Shown here one piece after another: positions 52,014-61,039 of a stretch of DNA of 64,000 bases; position 1 is the stretch's first letter; each line of letters opens with the position of its first letter. Origin of the DNA: Paenibacillus tundrae (lineage in GTDB: Bacteria > Bacillota > Bacilli > Paenibacillales > Paenibacillaceae); the NCBI RefSeq assembly GCF_036884255.1, contig NZ_CP145605.1:4216001-4280000 (forward strand), given 5' to 3'. The position numbers were made by a program, and so were the translations under genes. The notes under the pieces are model-generated. The model had not been told where the DNA came from. It was given only the letters and a program-made list of their open reading frames with translations, and did not search any database.

Positions 52014-52331
52014 AAAGATCCCTCCTGGTATAGTTGAAAAGTAGGTGATACAGGACAATACGTTGATTGAAGGTGGGGAATCTTCTGATTCGCAGAAAAT
52101 TACCGCTGAGACCGTTCCAGAGTCGGATCGTTCTTCCGATCGCTGTTGTCTCCCCATTTTTATTGATTAGACTATAATAAGGTTAAAAATGGGGAGACAA
52201 AGGCGAACGCTGACGCTTCTTTAGAATCGATTCCGTCTCTTCCACTACTTCGCAATATATTCCTCACCATTCAGGAGATAATCTCCCACCTTCTAAATCA
52301 AAAATTTCCTTTATCACCGGTGGATAGTTAT
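52014..52331 (-). other. efp leader and promoter region
   Basis: This 318-base gap holds the efp promoter inside a perfect inverted repeat at 52146-52200, followed by an untranslated leader of about 150 bases with a small hairpin (GATCG/CGATC near 52130). The part next to the aminopeptidase gene (52201-52331) is AT-rich and shows no T-run terminator, so transcription from efp's upstream gene may continue. Confidence 0.5.
52146..52200 (-). promoter_or_regulatory. 17-bp perfect inverted repeat enclosing the efp promoter
   Basis: TTGTCTCCCCATTTTTA (52146-52162) is exactly repeated in inverted form at 52184-52200, with a 21-base gap. On the minus strand TTGTCT (52195-52200) and TATAGT (52171-52176), 18 bases apart, form a promoter whose -35 is in one arm and whose start point lies in or next to the other. 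No T-run follows either arm, so it is not a standard terminator. Confidence 0.65.
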
Positions 52332-53405
52332 TTAGCCGATAACGGTAAATTTCTTATCCGATTTTGTTAAAATATGAATGCCTGTCTCTGTGATAACCAC
52401 ATCGTCCTCGATGCGTACACCGCCAAGACCGTCGATATAAATACCCGGCTCAACAGTTACGACCATGCCCGGTTTCAATACATCATCACTAAGCTTGGAC
52501 AAACGAGGAGATTCATGAACCTCCATACCTAAGCCATGACCTGTGCTATGTCCGAACTGATCTCCGTAGCCGTAGCCTGCAATGACATCACGTGCCAGTG
52601 CATCGGCTTCGCGTCCGGTCATACCCGGTTTCAGGTTCTCCAGCGTATGTAACTGGGCTTCCAGTACGATATCATAGATTTTGCGCAGCTCAGGTACCGG
52701 TGTACCTGTTGCAATGGTACGAGTCAGATCTGAACAGTAACCGTCCAGCAACGCACCAAAGTCAAACGTAATCAATTCGTTCTGTCCAATAACCTTCTCA
52801 CTCGCTACCCCGTGAGGCATTGCAGAACGTTCACCTGAGGCAACGATCGTATCAAACGATGAAGACGTCGCACCATGCTTACGCATGAAGAACTCCATCT
52901 CCAAATCGACCTCACGCTCAGTCATGCCCGGTTTAGCAAATTGTAAAACGTGGCTGAACGTTGCATCTGCCAAATCTGCTGCTCTTTGCATTACAGCGAT
53001 TTCATCTTCGTCCTTGAACATGCGAAGTTGTTCCACAATACCGGATACAGCTTTCAGTTCAACCGGGTGAAGTGTTTCAGCATAAGATGCATGCGTGCCA
53101 AATGTCACGCTATCTTGCTCAAAGCCAACTTCTTTGATGTTTGCGGAAAGCAACAGCTCACGCACGGAATCCATCGGTTTTGGTCCGTGTTCCACAACGG
53201 TAAATCCTTTAGCTTGTAGAGGTGCTTGTGTCATATAGCGGAAATCGGTCAGCAAGTATGCTTCCTGTTCCGTAATAAGCACGTATCCCGCTGAACCCGT
53301 AAAGTTCGTCATGTAACGACGGTTAATCGGATTAGTAATCAGCATAGCCGTGAGTTCACGCTCGTGCATAGCCTCACGCAACTTATTCACTCGTTTGTTT
53401 TCCAT
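52332..53405 (-). CDS. Xaa-Pro aminopeptidase family protein (YqhT/PapA-like)
   Basis: A 357-aa M24 metallopeptidase that removes N-terminal residues before proline. The metal ligands are visible in ITFDFGALLDGYCSDLTRTI (two Asp), GHSTGHGLGMEVHESPRL (His), and VTVEPGIYIDGLGGVRIEDD (two Glu). The N-terminal creatinase-like domain precedes them (NRRYMTNFTGSAGYVLIT). It lies between aroQ and efp, the yqhT position of Bacillus. The pairing with EF-P may reflect proline peptide handling, which is inference. Confidence 0.93.
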   Translation of the reverse strand: MENKRVNKLREAMHERELTAMLITNPINRRYMTNFTGSAGYVLITEQEAYLLTDFRYMTQAPLQAKGFTVVEHGPKPMDSVRELLLSANIKEVGFEQDSVTFGTHASYAETLHPVELKAVSGIVEQLRMFKDEDEIAVMQRAADLADATFSHVLQFAKPGMTEREVDLEMEFFMRKHGATSSSFDTIVASGERSAMPHGVASEKVIGQNELITFDFGALLDGYCSDLTRTIATGTPVPELRKIYDIVLEAQLHTLENLKPGMTGREADALARDVIAGYGYGDQFGHSTGHGLGMEVHESPRLSKLSDDVLKPGMVVTVEPGIYIDGLGGVRIEDDVVITETGIHILTKSDKKFTVIG

Positions 53406-53444
53406 CGGTAACCCTTCTTTCTCTCACATTCCCGGGTTCCCGGC

Positions 53445-53888
53445 TCAGGTTTGTTTGTCCAGATGACGCACGAGAGCCAGCAATCCCAGTTCATAGCTTA
53501 CTTCGCCAAATCCGGCAATCTGCCCGATCGTTTCTGCAGCAATTACTGAATGATGTCTGAACGCTTCGCGTGCATGAATGTTGGATAGATGAACTTCCAC
53601 TGTAGGGACTTTTACGGCATTAATCGCATCCCGTATAGCGTAGCTGTAATGAGTAAAAGCTCCGGCATTCAGCATGATTCCGTCGTCTTCCCCCATCGCT
53701 GCGTGGATTCGATCAATGATGTCCCCTTCGTGATTAGATTGATAAAAAGCGATGGAGACGCCCAGCTCTTCAGCCTGTCTGCGAATTTTGTCTTCAATAT
53801 CCTTCAGACTAAGCGTTCCATAGATGCCAGGTTCACGTACACCTAGCATGTTTAGGTTCGGGCCATTGATCACAACAATCCGTTTCAT
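53445..53888 (-). CDS. aroQ: 3-dehydroquinate dehydratase, type II
   Basis: A 147-aa enzyme of the shikimate pathway that forms 3-dehydroshikimate. It has IVVINGPNLNMLGVREPGIYG with the catalytic Tyr, FYQSNHEGDIIDRIH, ILNAGAF-type loop (MLNAGAFTHYSYAIRDAI) and VEVHLSNIHAREAFRHHS with the catalytic His. The frame opens at 53918; the ATG at 53888 follows GGATGGAG and gives the normal length. The position matches yqhS. Confidence 0.96.
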   Translation of the reverse strand: MKRIVVINGPNLNMLGVREPGIYGTLSLKDIEDKIRRQAEELGVSIAFYQSNHEGDIIDRIHAAMGEDDGIMLNAGAFTHYSYAIRDAINAVKVPTVEVHLSNIHAREAFRHHSVIAAETIGQIAGFGEVSYELGLLALVRHLDKQT

Positions 53889-53965
53889 AGCTGCTCCATC
53901 CTCTCTGCAAATAACCATCTGCTATTTTAACACAGCCATTGCCGGATTGAGAAGCTTTTTTGCGG

Positions 53966-54541
53966 CTATGCTCCTGCTTTCTCTGGCTCACGCTTACGTT
54001 CGTCTGTGTACTCCATAGCTACTGTATAACCGATAAAGAGTCCCCACAGCAGGAAGAAACAGAACTCAGTGATGATCGAATCCCAAGTTAATTCATTCTG
54101 AGGCTTCATCATATGCACCTTAGGTCCGACCAGCACAAAGATAATAAGCCACCAGACGATTCCGTAGATCATACCCGGGATCGGCCCTTTCAGCTTGCGA
54201 AGTGTAAAGGTATAGAGAACAGCAGCTAGGATAGAAAACGCGATAAAAAACAACCATCCTGTCAAATGCCCTGCCATGGAATACACGAATGCATGTTTGA
54301 AAAAAGGCTCTGCCAAAAAACCTAAAGGTACAATCGTAAAATGGATGACATAAAACAGTAAATATATTGCACCCCATATAAACCCCGCGAAAAATCCTAA
54401 TTCTAGAGCAAACGGAAATGGCTTGGTCAAGTAATGCGCTTCCCCTTGTTTTTGCTTCCTACGGACATTCCGCTCTGCTGGCTTTTCACTATCCGAAATT
54501 CGGTCTTTCCGATGACCTTGATTTTCTGTATGCTCTGTCAT
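53966..54541 (-). CDS. yqhR: YqhR family membrane protein
   Basis: A 191-aa protein: a charged N-terminus (residues 1-35), then four hydrophobic segments (LGFFAGFIWGAIYLLFYVI, GWLFFIAFSILAAVLYTF, MIYGIVWWLIIFVLVGP, FCFFLLWGLFIGYTVAM) and a charged tail. It matches YqhR by sequence pattern and by its place between aroQ and yqhQ. Function unknown. It diverges from yqhQ. Confidence 0.88.
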   Translation of the reverse strand: MTEHTENQGHRKDRISDSEKPAERNVRRKQKQGEAHYLTKPFPFALELGFFAGFIWGAIYLLFYVIHFTIVPLGFLAEPFFKHAFVYSMAGHLTGWLFFIAFSILAAVLYTFTLRKLKGPIPGMIYGIVWWLIIFVLVGPKVHMMKPQNELTWDSIITEFCFFLLWGLFIGYTVAMEYTDERKREPEKAGA

Positions 54542-54777
54542 GTGTTAAGCTCCTTCCATTTCTCTCTTCTGCATCGGTACAAGGCTGGTATTCCCATTGT
54601 GAAGCTTCGATTCACACGGATTGTTTATGGGGTAGTATGTTCCAATCTGACCAAACTTAACAACATCCAGCACGGATTGTCCTGCAAACTAGAAATTGCT
54701 CTCAAAATTCGATACAATAGGGTTATTAAACCGCCTTCTACCATGAAGGCATAGAACAGAATAGGAAGGTGAGTAAT

Positions 54778-55770
54778 TTGCCTCAACAATCCAAGCCTGT
54801 CAGCTATGGGGGGCAAGCTGTCATTGAAGGCGTAATGTTTGGTGGGAAACACGTCAATGTTACGGCTGTGCGAAGAAAAGACGGCGAGATCACGTATTTG
54901 GAAGTTCCCAAGCAAGACAAGTCCTGGGTCATGAAATTACGGCGGATTCCGTTAGTGCGCGGGATTGTCAGCATTATAGATTCGAGCGTTAAGGGCAGTA
55001 AACACCTGAATTACTCTGCTGACGCGTATGCTGATGATGAACTGGAACCGGAAGAAAAAGCAAAACAAAAAGAAAAAGAAGGCTCTGGCTGGAGCCTGAG
55101 CATGATTATTGGAGTAACCGCAGTAGCCATACTCTCATTCTTATTCGGGAAGATTGTACTTACCCTGCTACCGGTGGTCATTGAGAATTTTCTTTTCAAG
55201 AATGCATTCGACAATCAGTTTTTGCATAATTTACTGGAAGGCGGCATTAAGCTGATTCTGTTGCTTGCTTATCTCTGGTTGATCTCACAGACACCCATGA
55301 TTAAACGTTTGTTCCAATACCACGGTGCGGAGCATAAAGTAATCAGTGCCCATGAAGCAGGTGAAGAGCTCACGCCAGAAAATGTGCAAAAATATAGCCG
55401 ACTTCATTATCGTTGCGGCAGTAGCTTTATTATGTTGACGGTGATTATTGGTGTATTTTTATACTCCCTCTTCACTTACGACAACCTATGGGAACGCATG
55501 GGTCAGCGGTTGATTTTGCTACCTGTAGTTCTGGGCATTTCCTTCGAATTGCTGAAAATCACCAATTCCGTTCGTGATATTCCGCTGTTACGCTATCTCG
55601 GTTATCCGGGGTTGTGGCTACAGTTATTAACGACGAAAGAGCCTACAAATGAACAGGTTGAAGTATCCATCGCCTCATTTAACCGTATGCGTGAGTTGGA
55701 TGCAAAACTTGCAAATGCTTCTGCAGTGTCAGAAATTCCTGTTGCATCACTTGATCCTGTGAAAGGGTGA
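54778..55770 (+). CDS. yqhQ: DUF1385 family protein (YqhQ)
   Basis: A 330-aa membrane protein of the DUF1385 family, with the conserved KPVSYGGQAVIEGVMFGG start, a hydrophobic helix (MIIGVTAVAILSFLFG), the FQYHGAEHKVISAHEAGEE motif and YSRLHYRCGSSFIMLTV. Conserved His and Glu suggest metal binding, but no activity is known to me. The TTG at 54778 lies 5 bases after GGAAGGTGA and is the likely start; a GTG at 54769 overlaps the ribosome binding site. The family often neighbours efp and prfA. Confidence 0.9.
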   Translation: MPQQSKPVSYGGQAVIEGVMFGGKHVNVTAVRRKDGEITYLEVPKQDKSWVMKLRRIPLVRGIVSIIDSSVKGSKHLNYSADAYADDELEPEEKAKQKEKEGSGWSLSMIIGVTAVAILSFLFGKIVLTLLPVVIENFLFKNAFDNQFLHNLLEGGIKLILLLAYLWLISQTPMIKRLFQYHGAEHKVISAHEAGEELTPENVQKYSRLHYRCGSSFIMLTVIIGVFLYSLFTYDNLWERMGQRLILLPVVLGISFELLKITNSVRDIPLLRYLGYPGLWLQLLTTKEPTNEQVEVSIASFNRMRELDAKLANASAVSEIPVASLDPVKG

Positions 55771-55775
55771 TTGAT

Positions 55776-56111
55776 ATGAACAAGCAGGCGATCTTATTTT
55801 GGACGTTCATCGTACTTGCTGCTATTGGAGCATTAGGTTTTTTGAGCAGCGGTGGAATTTCCCGAATTGTCATACCTCTGATTGTGTTAGGCGGAATATT
55901 CCTGCTGTATAAGTATCCTCCCCAGCGCTGGAGACGTAAATCAACGCCTAAGGTTAAACCATCGGCACGAACGATGGCCAAAGTTAATGCACAACAAGGC
56001 AGCACCAAAAAGAGCACTAGCGGATCATCCAAGAAACGCAAAGATTATCCGTTCCAAGTCATTCAAGGTCAAAAAGGTAAAAGTGATGAAGATATTCCCA
56101 AATTTCATTAA
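55776..56111 (+). CDS. yqhP: YqhP-like (SA1362 family) membrane protein
   Basis: A 111-aa protein with two membrane segments (AILFWTFIVLAAIGALGFL, VIPLIVLGGIFLLYKYP) and a basic, Ser/Lys-rich tail ending DYPFQVIQGQKGK. AAAGGG, part of the end of yqhQ, lies 7 bases before the ATG at 55776. A GTG at 55767 overlaps the yqhQ stop. The order yqhQ-yqhP is as in Bacillus. Function unknown. Confidence 0.83.
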   Translation: MNKQAILFWTFIVLAAIGALGFLSSGGISRIVIPLIVLGGIFLLYKYPPQRWRRKSTPKVKPSARTMAKVNAQQGSTKKSTSGSSKKRKDYPFQVIQGQKGKSDEDIPKFH

Positions 56112-56132
56112 CTTTGAATAAAGGAAATCACC

Positions 56133-56172
56133 AAAAACAGCAACTCTCTATCATGAGAATTGCTGTTTTTTT
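56133..56172 (+). terminator. Terminator of yqhQ-yqhP
   Basis: AAAAACAGCAA and TTGCTGTTTTT form an 11-bp stem around a 16-base loop, with the T-run continuing to TTTTTTT. It lies about 20 bases past the yqhP stop and also faces the end of the patatin gene. Confidence 0.88.
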
Positions 56173-56201
56173 GTGTAGTGTATCTGAACAGTTGCATCTT
56201 C

Positions 56202-57203
56202 TTATACAGGTGTCAGGGGTAGTGATTCGGTTTGTTTTTTCCGAAGTTCTTTGCGCTGCTTATTCAATTGTTCGTCATACCATTTTGTATTCCACCCACT
56301 AAAAAAGTCCGTGCCAGCAGCTAACCCGGATAAATATAAAGCTGTGCTATCCTGGGCTGAAAGGTGAAACTTTGTGGGTTTAATTCCTATGGTCGGTATT
56401 TTGATCGTACGGAAACGATTAATCTGTTCGATATATCGCTCATCATGAGCGGTAAGCATCGTCTCCACCAACGCCTGAAGCATGCTGAGTGGCCCTCTAA
56501 TTCGTGCTGACTTCCCTTCTGTCTTGCCAACCATTTTAAATCCAACGACCGGAATCGGTTCACCGCTTCGCTCTAAGCGTTCCCCATCAAATAACCACAA
56601 CGGAAAATTACTGAGCAACCCACCATCCACCACATACACAAACTGATCGGGAAAACGCATGCCTTTAGACAGGATTGGAGATCTTCGAATGACAACCGGA
56701 TCAAAAAAGTAAGGAATGCTACAGCTCATGCGAACAGCCTTGGCTACCTCAAGCATACTAGGATCAATGCCAAAGCGCGCAATGTCGTCAGGTAAAACCA
56801 ATATCGTGCCGTTTGTAATATCCGAAGCGGTAATGAGTAATTTGCCTTTTGGAAGATCCGCAAAGGTTCGAATTCCTTTTTGCTTCAGCATATTGCGAAT
56901 CCATTCTTCGAGTGCTTCCCCAGAGTATAGCCCCTTCTTCAGAAACAACCTTGCCGCAGGACCGATCCAGCGTACATCAAATATAGGAGAACGACGCAGC
57001 AATGAAGCAAATGGCATATTCTCAATAATGGTCTTCATTTCTTCTGCTCGGTACCCTGCCGCAATCAGAGCAGCTACAATGGAGCCAGAGGATGTACCTG
57101 CCACACGGTGAAACACCATATCGTAATCCTGCGCTGCCTGCACTGCACCCGCAAGTGAGATTCCTTTAACGCCTCCACCTTCAAACACCGCATTAATTAA
57201 CAT
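56202..57203 (-). CDS. yqhO: Patatin-like phospholipase (YqhO)
   Basis: A 333-aa patatin-domain hydrolase. It has the oxyanion loop EGGGVKGISLAGAV, the nucleophile GTSSGSIVAALIAAG (Ser), and the catalytic Asp in VVDGGLLSNFP. No signal peptide. It would cleave lipid acyl esters. The frame opens at 57233; the ATG at 57203 follows GGGGG and begins right at the patatin domain. The position matches yqhO of B. subtilis. Confidence 0.92.
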   Translation of the reverse strand: MLINAVFEGGGVKGISLAGAVQAAQDYDMVFHRVAGTSSGSIVAALIAAGYRAEEMKTIIENMPFASLLRRSPIFDVRWIGPAARLFLKKGLYSGEALEEWIRNMLKQKGIRTFADLPKGKLLITASDITNGTILVLPDDIARFGIDPSMLEVAKAVRMSCSIPYFFDPVVIRRSPILSKGMRFPDQFVYVVDGGLLSNFPLWLFDGERLERSGEPIPVVGFKMVGKTEGKSARIRGPLSMLQALVETMLTAHDERYIEQINRFRTIKIPTIGIKPTKFHLSAQDSTALYLSGLAAGTDFFSGWNTKWYDEQLNKQRKELRKKQTESLPLTPV

Positions 57204-57296
57204 GCTAAATACCCCCGTTCTCCAGACAGCCATGTTTCTACTGCAACTGTATGAGAACAGGGGTTGGTTATATTACGTATATCACACTAAAAAATT

Positions 57297-58910
57297 CTAT
57301 AGTCCATAATATGCTTTGAGTCTGGCAATCAAGCCCAATGTATTCTTCGTCAAATGCTGTGAGCTGAAGTAGATATCACCCTTGATCAAGTCATACTTTT
57401 CATTATAAATGAGCTGGTCTATAATCTCTTGTGAGGTATTCCAGCCAATCTCGGATGTCCCCAGCTTATAAGGCGCATGGCCAATGTACAGTTTAACGTT
57501 GGTGTTCGCTACCTCATTAACCCACCAGTCCACAACTTTATCATAACGAGCAGCACTCAGTGTCATACTCCAGTACACTTGAGGTGCGACATAATCAATC
57601 CACCCTTGTTTGATCCATGTGCGAACATCTGCATGCATGCTGTCATAAGCCGGCACTCCTGCTCTTGTATCGGATCCTGTTGGATCATCCGCTTTATTAC
57701 GCCACACGCCAAAAGGACTAATGCCGTATTGAACGTTGGGCTTCACACGATGTACACTCTCTCCAAGCTGCTTCACGAATTGATTAATATTATCGCGTCT
57801 CCACTCCGCACGATCCTTGGTATTCAAGGTATTATAGGTCTTGAATGCGGCGTCATCATTAAACGTAGCGTTAGAGGGATAGAAATAATCATCCAAATGC
57901 ACACCATCAATATCATACTGATTAACCACTTCCATGATTGTATCAATAATATGCTGTCTGGCTTGCGGCATACCTGGATTGATATAAAGCTTGCCTGATA
58001 CATTGACAATCCAGTCTGGATGTAATTTGGAGACATGATTCGCTGCCAATCCGCTGGTACTCGCTGAATTCGTAGCACGGAACGGATTGAACCATGCATG
58101 GAACTCCATCCCACGTTGATGTGCTTCTTCGATCATGAACGACAGTGGATCATAGCCTGGATCTTTACCTTGAGTTCCTGTGAGAACCGTGTTCCATGGC
58201 ACAAGTCCTGATGGATAGATTGCATCAGCATTCGCCCGAACCTGAACGAACACCGCATTGATTCCCATGTCCTTTAATGCATCCAACTGCTGTGTATACT
58301 CTTGTTTTTGCTTCGTTATGTTGTTTCTTGCTCCAGATGACGGCCAATCACCGTTTACTGTTGAAATCCAAGCCCCACGCATTTCTTCTGAAGCAGGCGT
58401 CTGTCCAGTGCCACCTGGTTCAGCAGGAACAGCTGGGGTAGGCGTTGGTGCAGGTGTGGATGTTCCTTCATCTGTCGTCAAATCGATAACTTGCTCCGAT
58501 TGATTCCAATTCACACGAATCCCGAGATTCTCACTCACAAAACGAATAGGAACCATAACGCGACCTTGCTTCAGTTCTACTGAAGCATCCAAACCAACCA
58601 CTGTGTTATCCACGGTAGCCTGCTGACGACCACTAGTCATGCTGATGACTGAATCAGCCTTTTTGATCGTTACGGTACGTGTTGCTTGAGACCATAATAC
58701 AGAAGCCCCCAGCCCTTCACTAATAACACGCAAAGGAACCATGGTTACATTCACCTTAGGGATAATGTAAGGCGCTACATCTGAGTCTAAGCGTTGTCCG
58801 TCCAAGTTAATGACGATTTCCTTCTGTCCTGCTGCATGTGCCGTCATTCCTGCTGTCTGCAAACCCAGCACAAAAATAAGCAACAGGATCAATCCTTTAC
58901 GAAACTTCAT
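57297..58910 (-). CDS. Secreted GHL10-family glycoside hydrolase with copper-amine-oxidase-like repeats
   Basis: A 537-aa exported protein. A signal peptide (GLILLLIFVLGLQTAGMTAHA) leads to two copies of the copper amine oxidase N-terminal-like domain (residues about 32-145; MVPLRVISEGLGASVLW and MVPIRFVSENLGIRVNW). A Pro/Thr-rich linker follows, then a family-10-like glycosidase domain (DUF187 type) from EMRGAWISTVNGDWPSSG, with NAVFVQVRANADAIYPS, DGVHLDDYFYP and DYVAPQVYWSM. The substrate may be cell-wall glycan. GGAGG lies 9 bases before the ATG at 58910. The domain mix is common in Paenibacillus surface proteins. Confidence 0.9.
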   Translation of the reverse strand: MKFRKGLILLLIFVLGLQTAGMTAHAAGQKEIVINLDGQRLDSDVAPYIIPKVNVTMVPLRVISEGLGASVLWSQATRTVTIKKADSVISMTSGRQQATVDNTVVGLDASVELKQGRVMVPIRFVSENLGIRVNWNQSEQVIDLTTDEGTSTPAPTPTPAVPAEPGGTGQTPASEEMRGAWISTVNGDWPSSGARNNITKQKQEYTQQLDALKDMGINAVFVQVRANADAIYPSGLVPWNTVLTGTQGKDPGYDPLSFMIEEAHQRGMEFHAWFNPFRATNSASTSGLAANHVSKLHPDWIVNVSGKLYINPGMPQARQHIIDTIMEVVNQYDIDGVHLDDYFYPSNATFNDDAAFKTYNTLNTKDRAEWRRDNINQFVKQLGESVHRVKPNVQYGISPFGVWRNKADDPTGSDTRAGVPAYDSMHADVRTWIKQGWIDYVAPQVYWSMTLSAARYDKVVDWWVNEVANTNVKLYIGHAPYKLGTSEIGWNTSQEIIDQLIYNEKYDLIKGDIYFSSQHLTKNTLGLIARLKAYYGL

Positions 58911-59014
58911 CGATAGCAATCCTCCATCATTTTTTTAAACTCGCGGCAAATTCTGCTAGTTTAATAGACGCTCCTACTGATGGTTTAGTTGCGATCAATC
59001 ACCAAATGTTGGAT

Positions 59015-59073
59015 AGAAAAAAACCAGCTTACGCGCTTTATCACATGACGATAAGCATCGTTGGCTGGTTTTC
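59015..59073 (-). terminator. Terminator of mntR
   Basis: On the minus strand AAAACCAGC and GCTGGTTTT enclose an inner stem (CTTATC/GATAAA type), followed by TTTTTTTC. It lies about 75 bases past the mntR stop. Confidence 0.82.
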
Positions 59074-59146
59074 AGAAGGCTTTTACAAGCATTCATTTGG
59101 TATCATTTCATTACTTATGATCCAATTTCGATGTTATGAATATCTA

Positions 59147-59575
59147 TTACGATTCTGTATTACTCATAACATCCTGCAGGTTTTTGAGGTCACGCAACCG
59201 GCTTTCATCTTGACGGAAATACTCGACTAAAGACTCGATACACGTAATTGAATCCCAGCTTAAGTGGTGTTCAATTCCTTCTACGTCCTTATAGATATTT
59301 TCCTCTTGGACACCAATCGTTGTCAAAAATTGCTCAAGCAGATGATGGCGCTCCATCAACCGTTTCCCCATCTTTTTACCTTTTGGAGTGAGTACCAAGC
59401 CGCGGTACTTCTCATAGATCAAGTACTCGTCTTTGTCCAGCTTTTGGATCATTTTCGTCACCGATGAAGGATGCACTTCCAATCCTTCAGCTATATCAGA
59501 CACACGAGCATAGCCCTTTTCATCAATTAATTTGTATATACGCTCCAAATAATCTTCCATACTGGGCGTTGGCAT
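59147..59575 (-). CDS. mntR: Manganese-responsive regulator MntR
   Basis: A 142-aa DtxR-family repressor of manganese uptake genes. The N-terminal winged helix ([20 protein letters not shown]) and the metal site residues are visible: Asp8 and Glu11 in MEDYLERIY, His in [10 protein letters not shown], and Glu-Glu-His in [10 protein letters not shown]. The length equals the B. subtilis protein. The frame opens at 59749, but the ATG at 59575 follows GAGGGAAG by 3 bases and gives the normal start. Confidence 0.95.
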   Translation of the reverse strand: MPTPSMEDYLERIYKLIDEKGYARVSDIAEGLEVHPSSVTKMIQKLDKDEYLIYEKYRGLVLTPKGKKMGKRLMERHHLLEQFLTTIGVQEENIYKDVEGIEHHLSWDSITCIESLVEYFRQDESRLRDLKNLQDVMSNTES

Positions 59576-59798
59576 CTGCTTCCCTCTCTTCTCTCTGATC
59601 GGCAGCTGTTCCTGCCTGATCCCTATCTTATAATGATACATGTTATCAATGCGCATTGGCAAGTCCTCTGGAAATGCATGAACCTGATTGCGATTTTGAA
59701 TGTCTAAAAAACACCATCCGCACGCAAGTATTGGCAAGGTTGACATCACCCTTCTTGAGACAAACTAAGTACAGTTTCGTATCGAAAGGAGTGTTGAT

Positions 59799-60869
59799 GT
59801 GAGTACAAGTGTAGCGCAGCCCCCAGTTCGCAAAGCAAAGGGTACTAAACCCTTTATTCCCGATTTAGTGTATTTTGAACCTGGTGCGCTGGATTATGAT
59901 AAAGGAAAACGAATCATGGAATGGGTCACCTCTAGAGATATCCCTTACCAGATGACGACATCCCATAATCGTATCACGAACCTCCCTGGTGAGACGGAGC
60001 AAGAAAAGTATCGGATGGCTAAGCGTACACTGGTGGTAGGTGTTCGAAAAACGCTTAAGTTTGATCAATCCAAGCCTTCGGCAGAATACGCTATTCCAAT
60101 TTCGACAGGTTGCATGGGTCATTGCCATTATTGTTATCTACAAACCACACTGGGTGCCAAACCTTATGTACGTGTGTATGTGAATACGGAAGAGATTATT
60201 GAAGCGGCCAAAGGTTATATCGAGGAGCGCGCTCCTGAAATTACACGATTCGAGGCAGCCTGTACGTCAGATCCGGTAGGACTGGAACACATTACAAAAA
60301 ATTTAAGTGATCTAATTCGATTTATGGCTGATGAAGAATACGGGCGATTGCGATTTGTAACCAAATATCATCACGTTGATCCATTGTTAAACCTGAAACA
60401 TAACGGTCACACCCGAATCCGTTTTAGCGTTAATTCCGATTATGTCATCAAAAACTTCGAACCAGCAACGTCCCGCTTTGAAGAACGGATCGAAGCTGCC
60501 GGTAAGATCGCTCATGCCGGTTATCCCTTAGGTTTCATTATTGCCCCAATCATGTGGTATGACGGATGGGAAGAAGGGTACTCGGAATTGCTACAAAAGC
60601 TTGCAGATACATTGCCCGAAGAAGCAACCAAGGATCTCACGTTTGAGATGATCCAGCACCGTTTTACCAAAACAGCGAAAGCGACCATTGAGAAGCGTTA
60701 CCCCAAAACAAAGCTTGAGATGGATATGGAAAAACGTAAGATGAAGTGGGGGCGCTGGGGACAGTATAAGTATGTGTATAAAGACGACCAACAAGACGCT
60801 TTGCGTGAATTCATTACGGAACGGATTTTCGAGCATTTTCCTTTAGCTAACATTGATTACTTCACCTAA
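59799..60869 (+). CDS. splB: Spore photoproduct lyase
   Basis: A 356-aa radical SAM enzyme that reverses the thymine dimer 5-thyminyl-5,6-dihydrothymine in germinating spores. The cluster motif is GCMGHCHYCYLQT (CxxxCxxC) near residue 105, with the conserved cysteine in RFEAACTSDPVGLEH that quenches the thymine radical. The start is a GTG at 59799, preceded by AAAGGAG. The gene diverges from mntR with only about 220 bases between start codons. No sigma-G site was clear to me. Confidence 0.95.
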   Translation: MSTSVAQPPVRKAKGTKPFIPDLVYFEPGALDYDKGKRIMEWVTSRDIPYQMTTSHNRITNLPGETEQEKYRMAKRTLVVGVRKTLKFDQSKPSAEYAIPISTGCMGHCHYCYLQTTLGAKPYVRVYVNTEEIIEAAKGYIEERAPEITRFEAACTSDPVGLEHITKNLSDLIRFMADEEYGRLRFVTKYHHVDPLLNLKHNGHTRIRFSVNSDYVIKNFEPATSRFEERIEAAGKIAHAGYPLGFIIAPIMWYDGWEEGYSELLQKLADTLPEEATKDLTFEMIQHRFTKTAKATIEKRYPKTKLEMDMEKRKMKWGRWGQYKYVYKDDQQDALREFITERIFEHFPLANIDYFT

Positions 60870-60927
60870 AATTACAAACAATCCAGAGTATGACACGGAT
60901 ACGGACTTCTATATGGATTCCTACAAA

Positions 60928-60984
60928 CAAAAAGCAGGTTACATGATCCAGAATAATCTGGGCTCACATGTAGCCTGCTTTTGT
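60928..60984. terminator. Bidirectional terminator, splB / ccdA
   Basis: A three-part stem: AAAAGCAGG/CCTGCTTTT, TACATG/CATGTA and CCAG/CTGG, with T-rich tails at both ends (CTTTTGT on plus, CTTTTTGTTTG on minus). It ends both converging genes. Confidence 0.88.
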
Positions 60985-61039
60985 ATCCCCTTATTCCTAC
61001 CCTTTTATAAATTCATGGGTTCACACATGAAGCCATTCG

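Noticed and set aside
52014..52157. 48-codon N-terminal extension of efp
   Set aside because: It covers the leader; the GTG at 52013 with AGGAGG gives exactly 185 aa.
59576..59749. N-terminal extension of mntR
   Set aside because: The DtxR fold starts at the ATG at 59575, with residues Asp8 and Glu11 at the right places.
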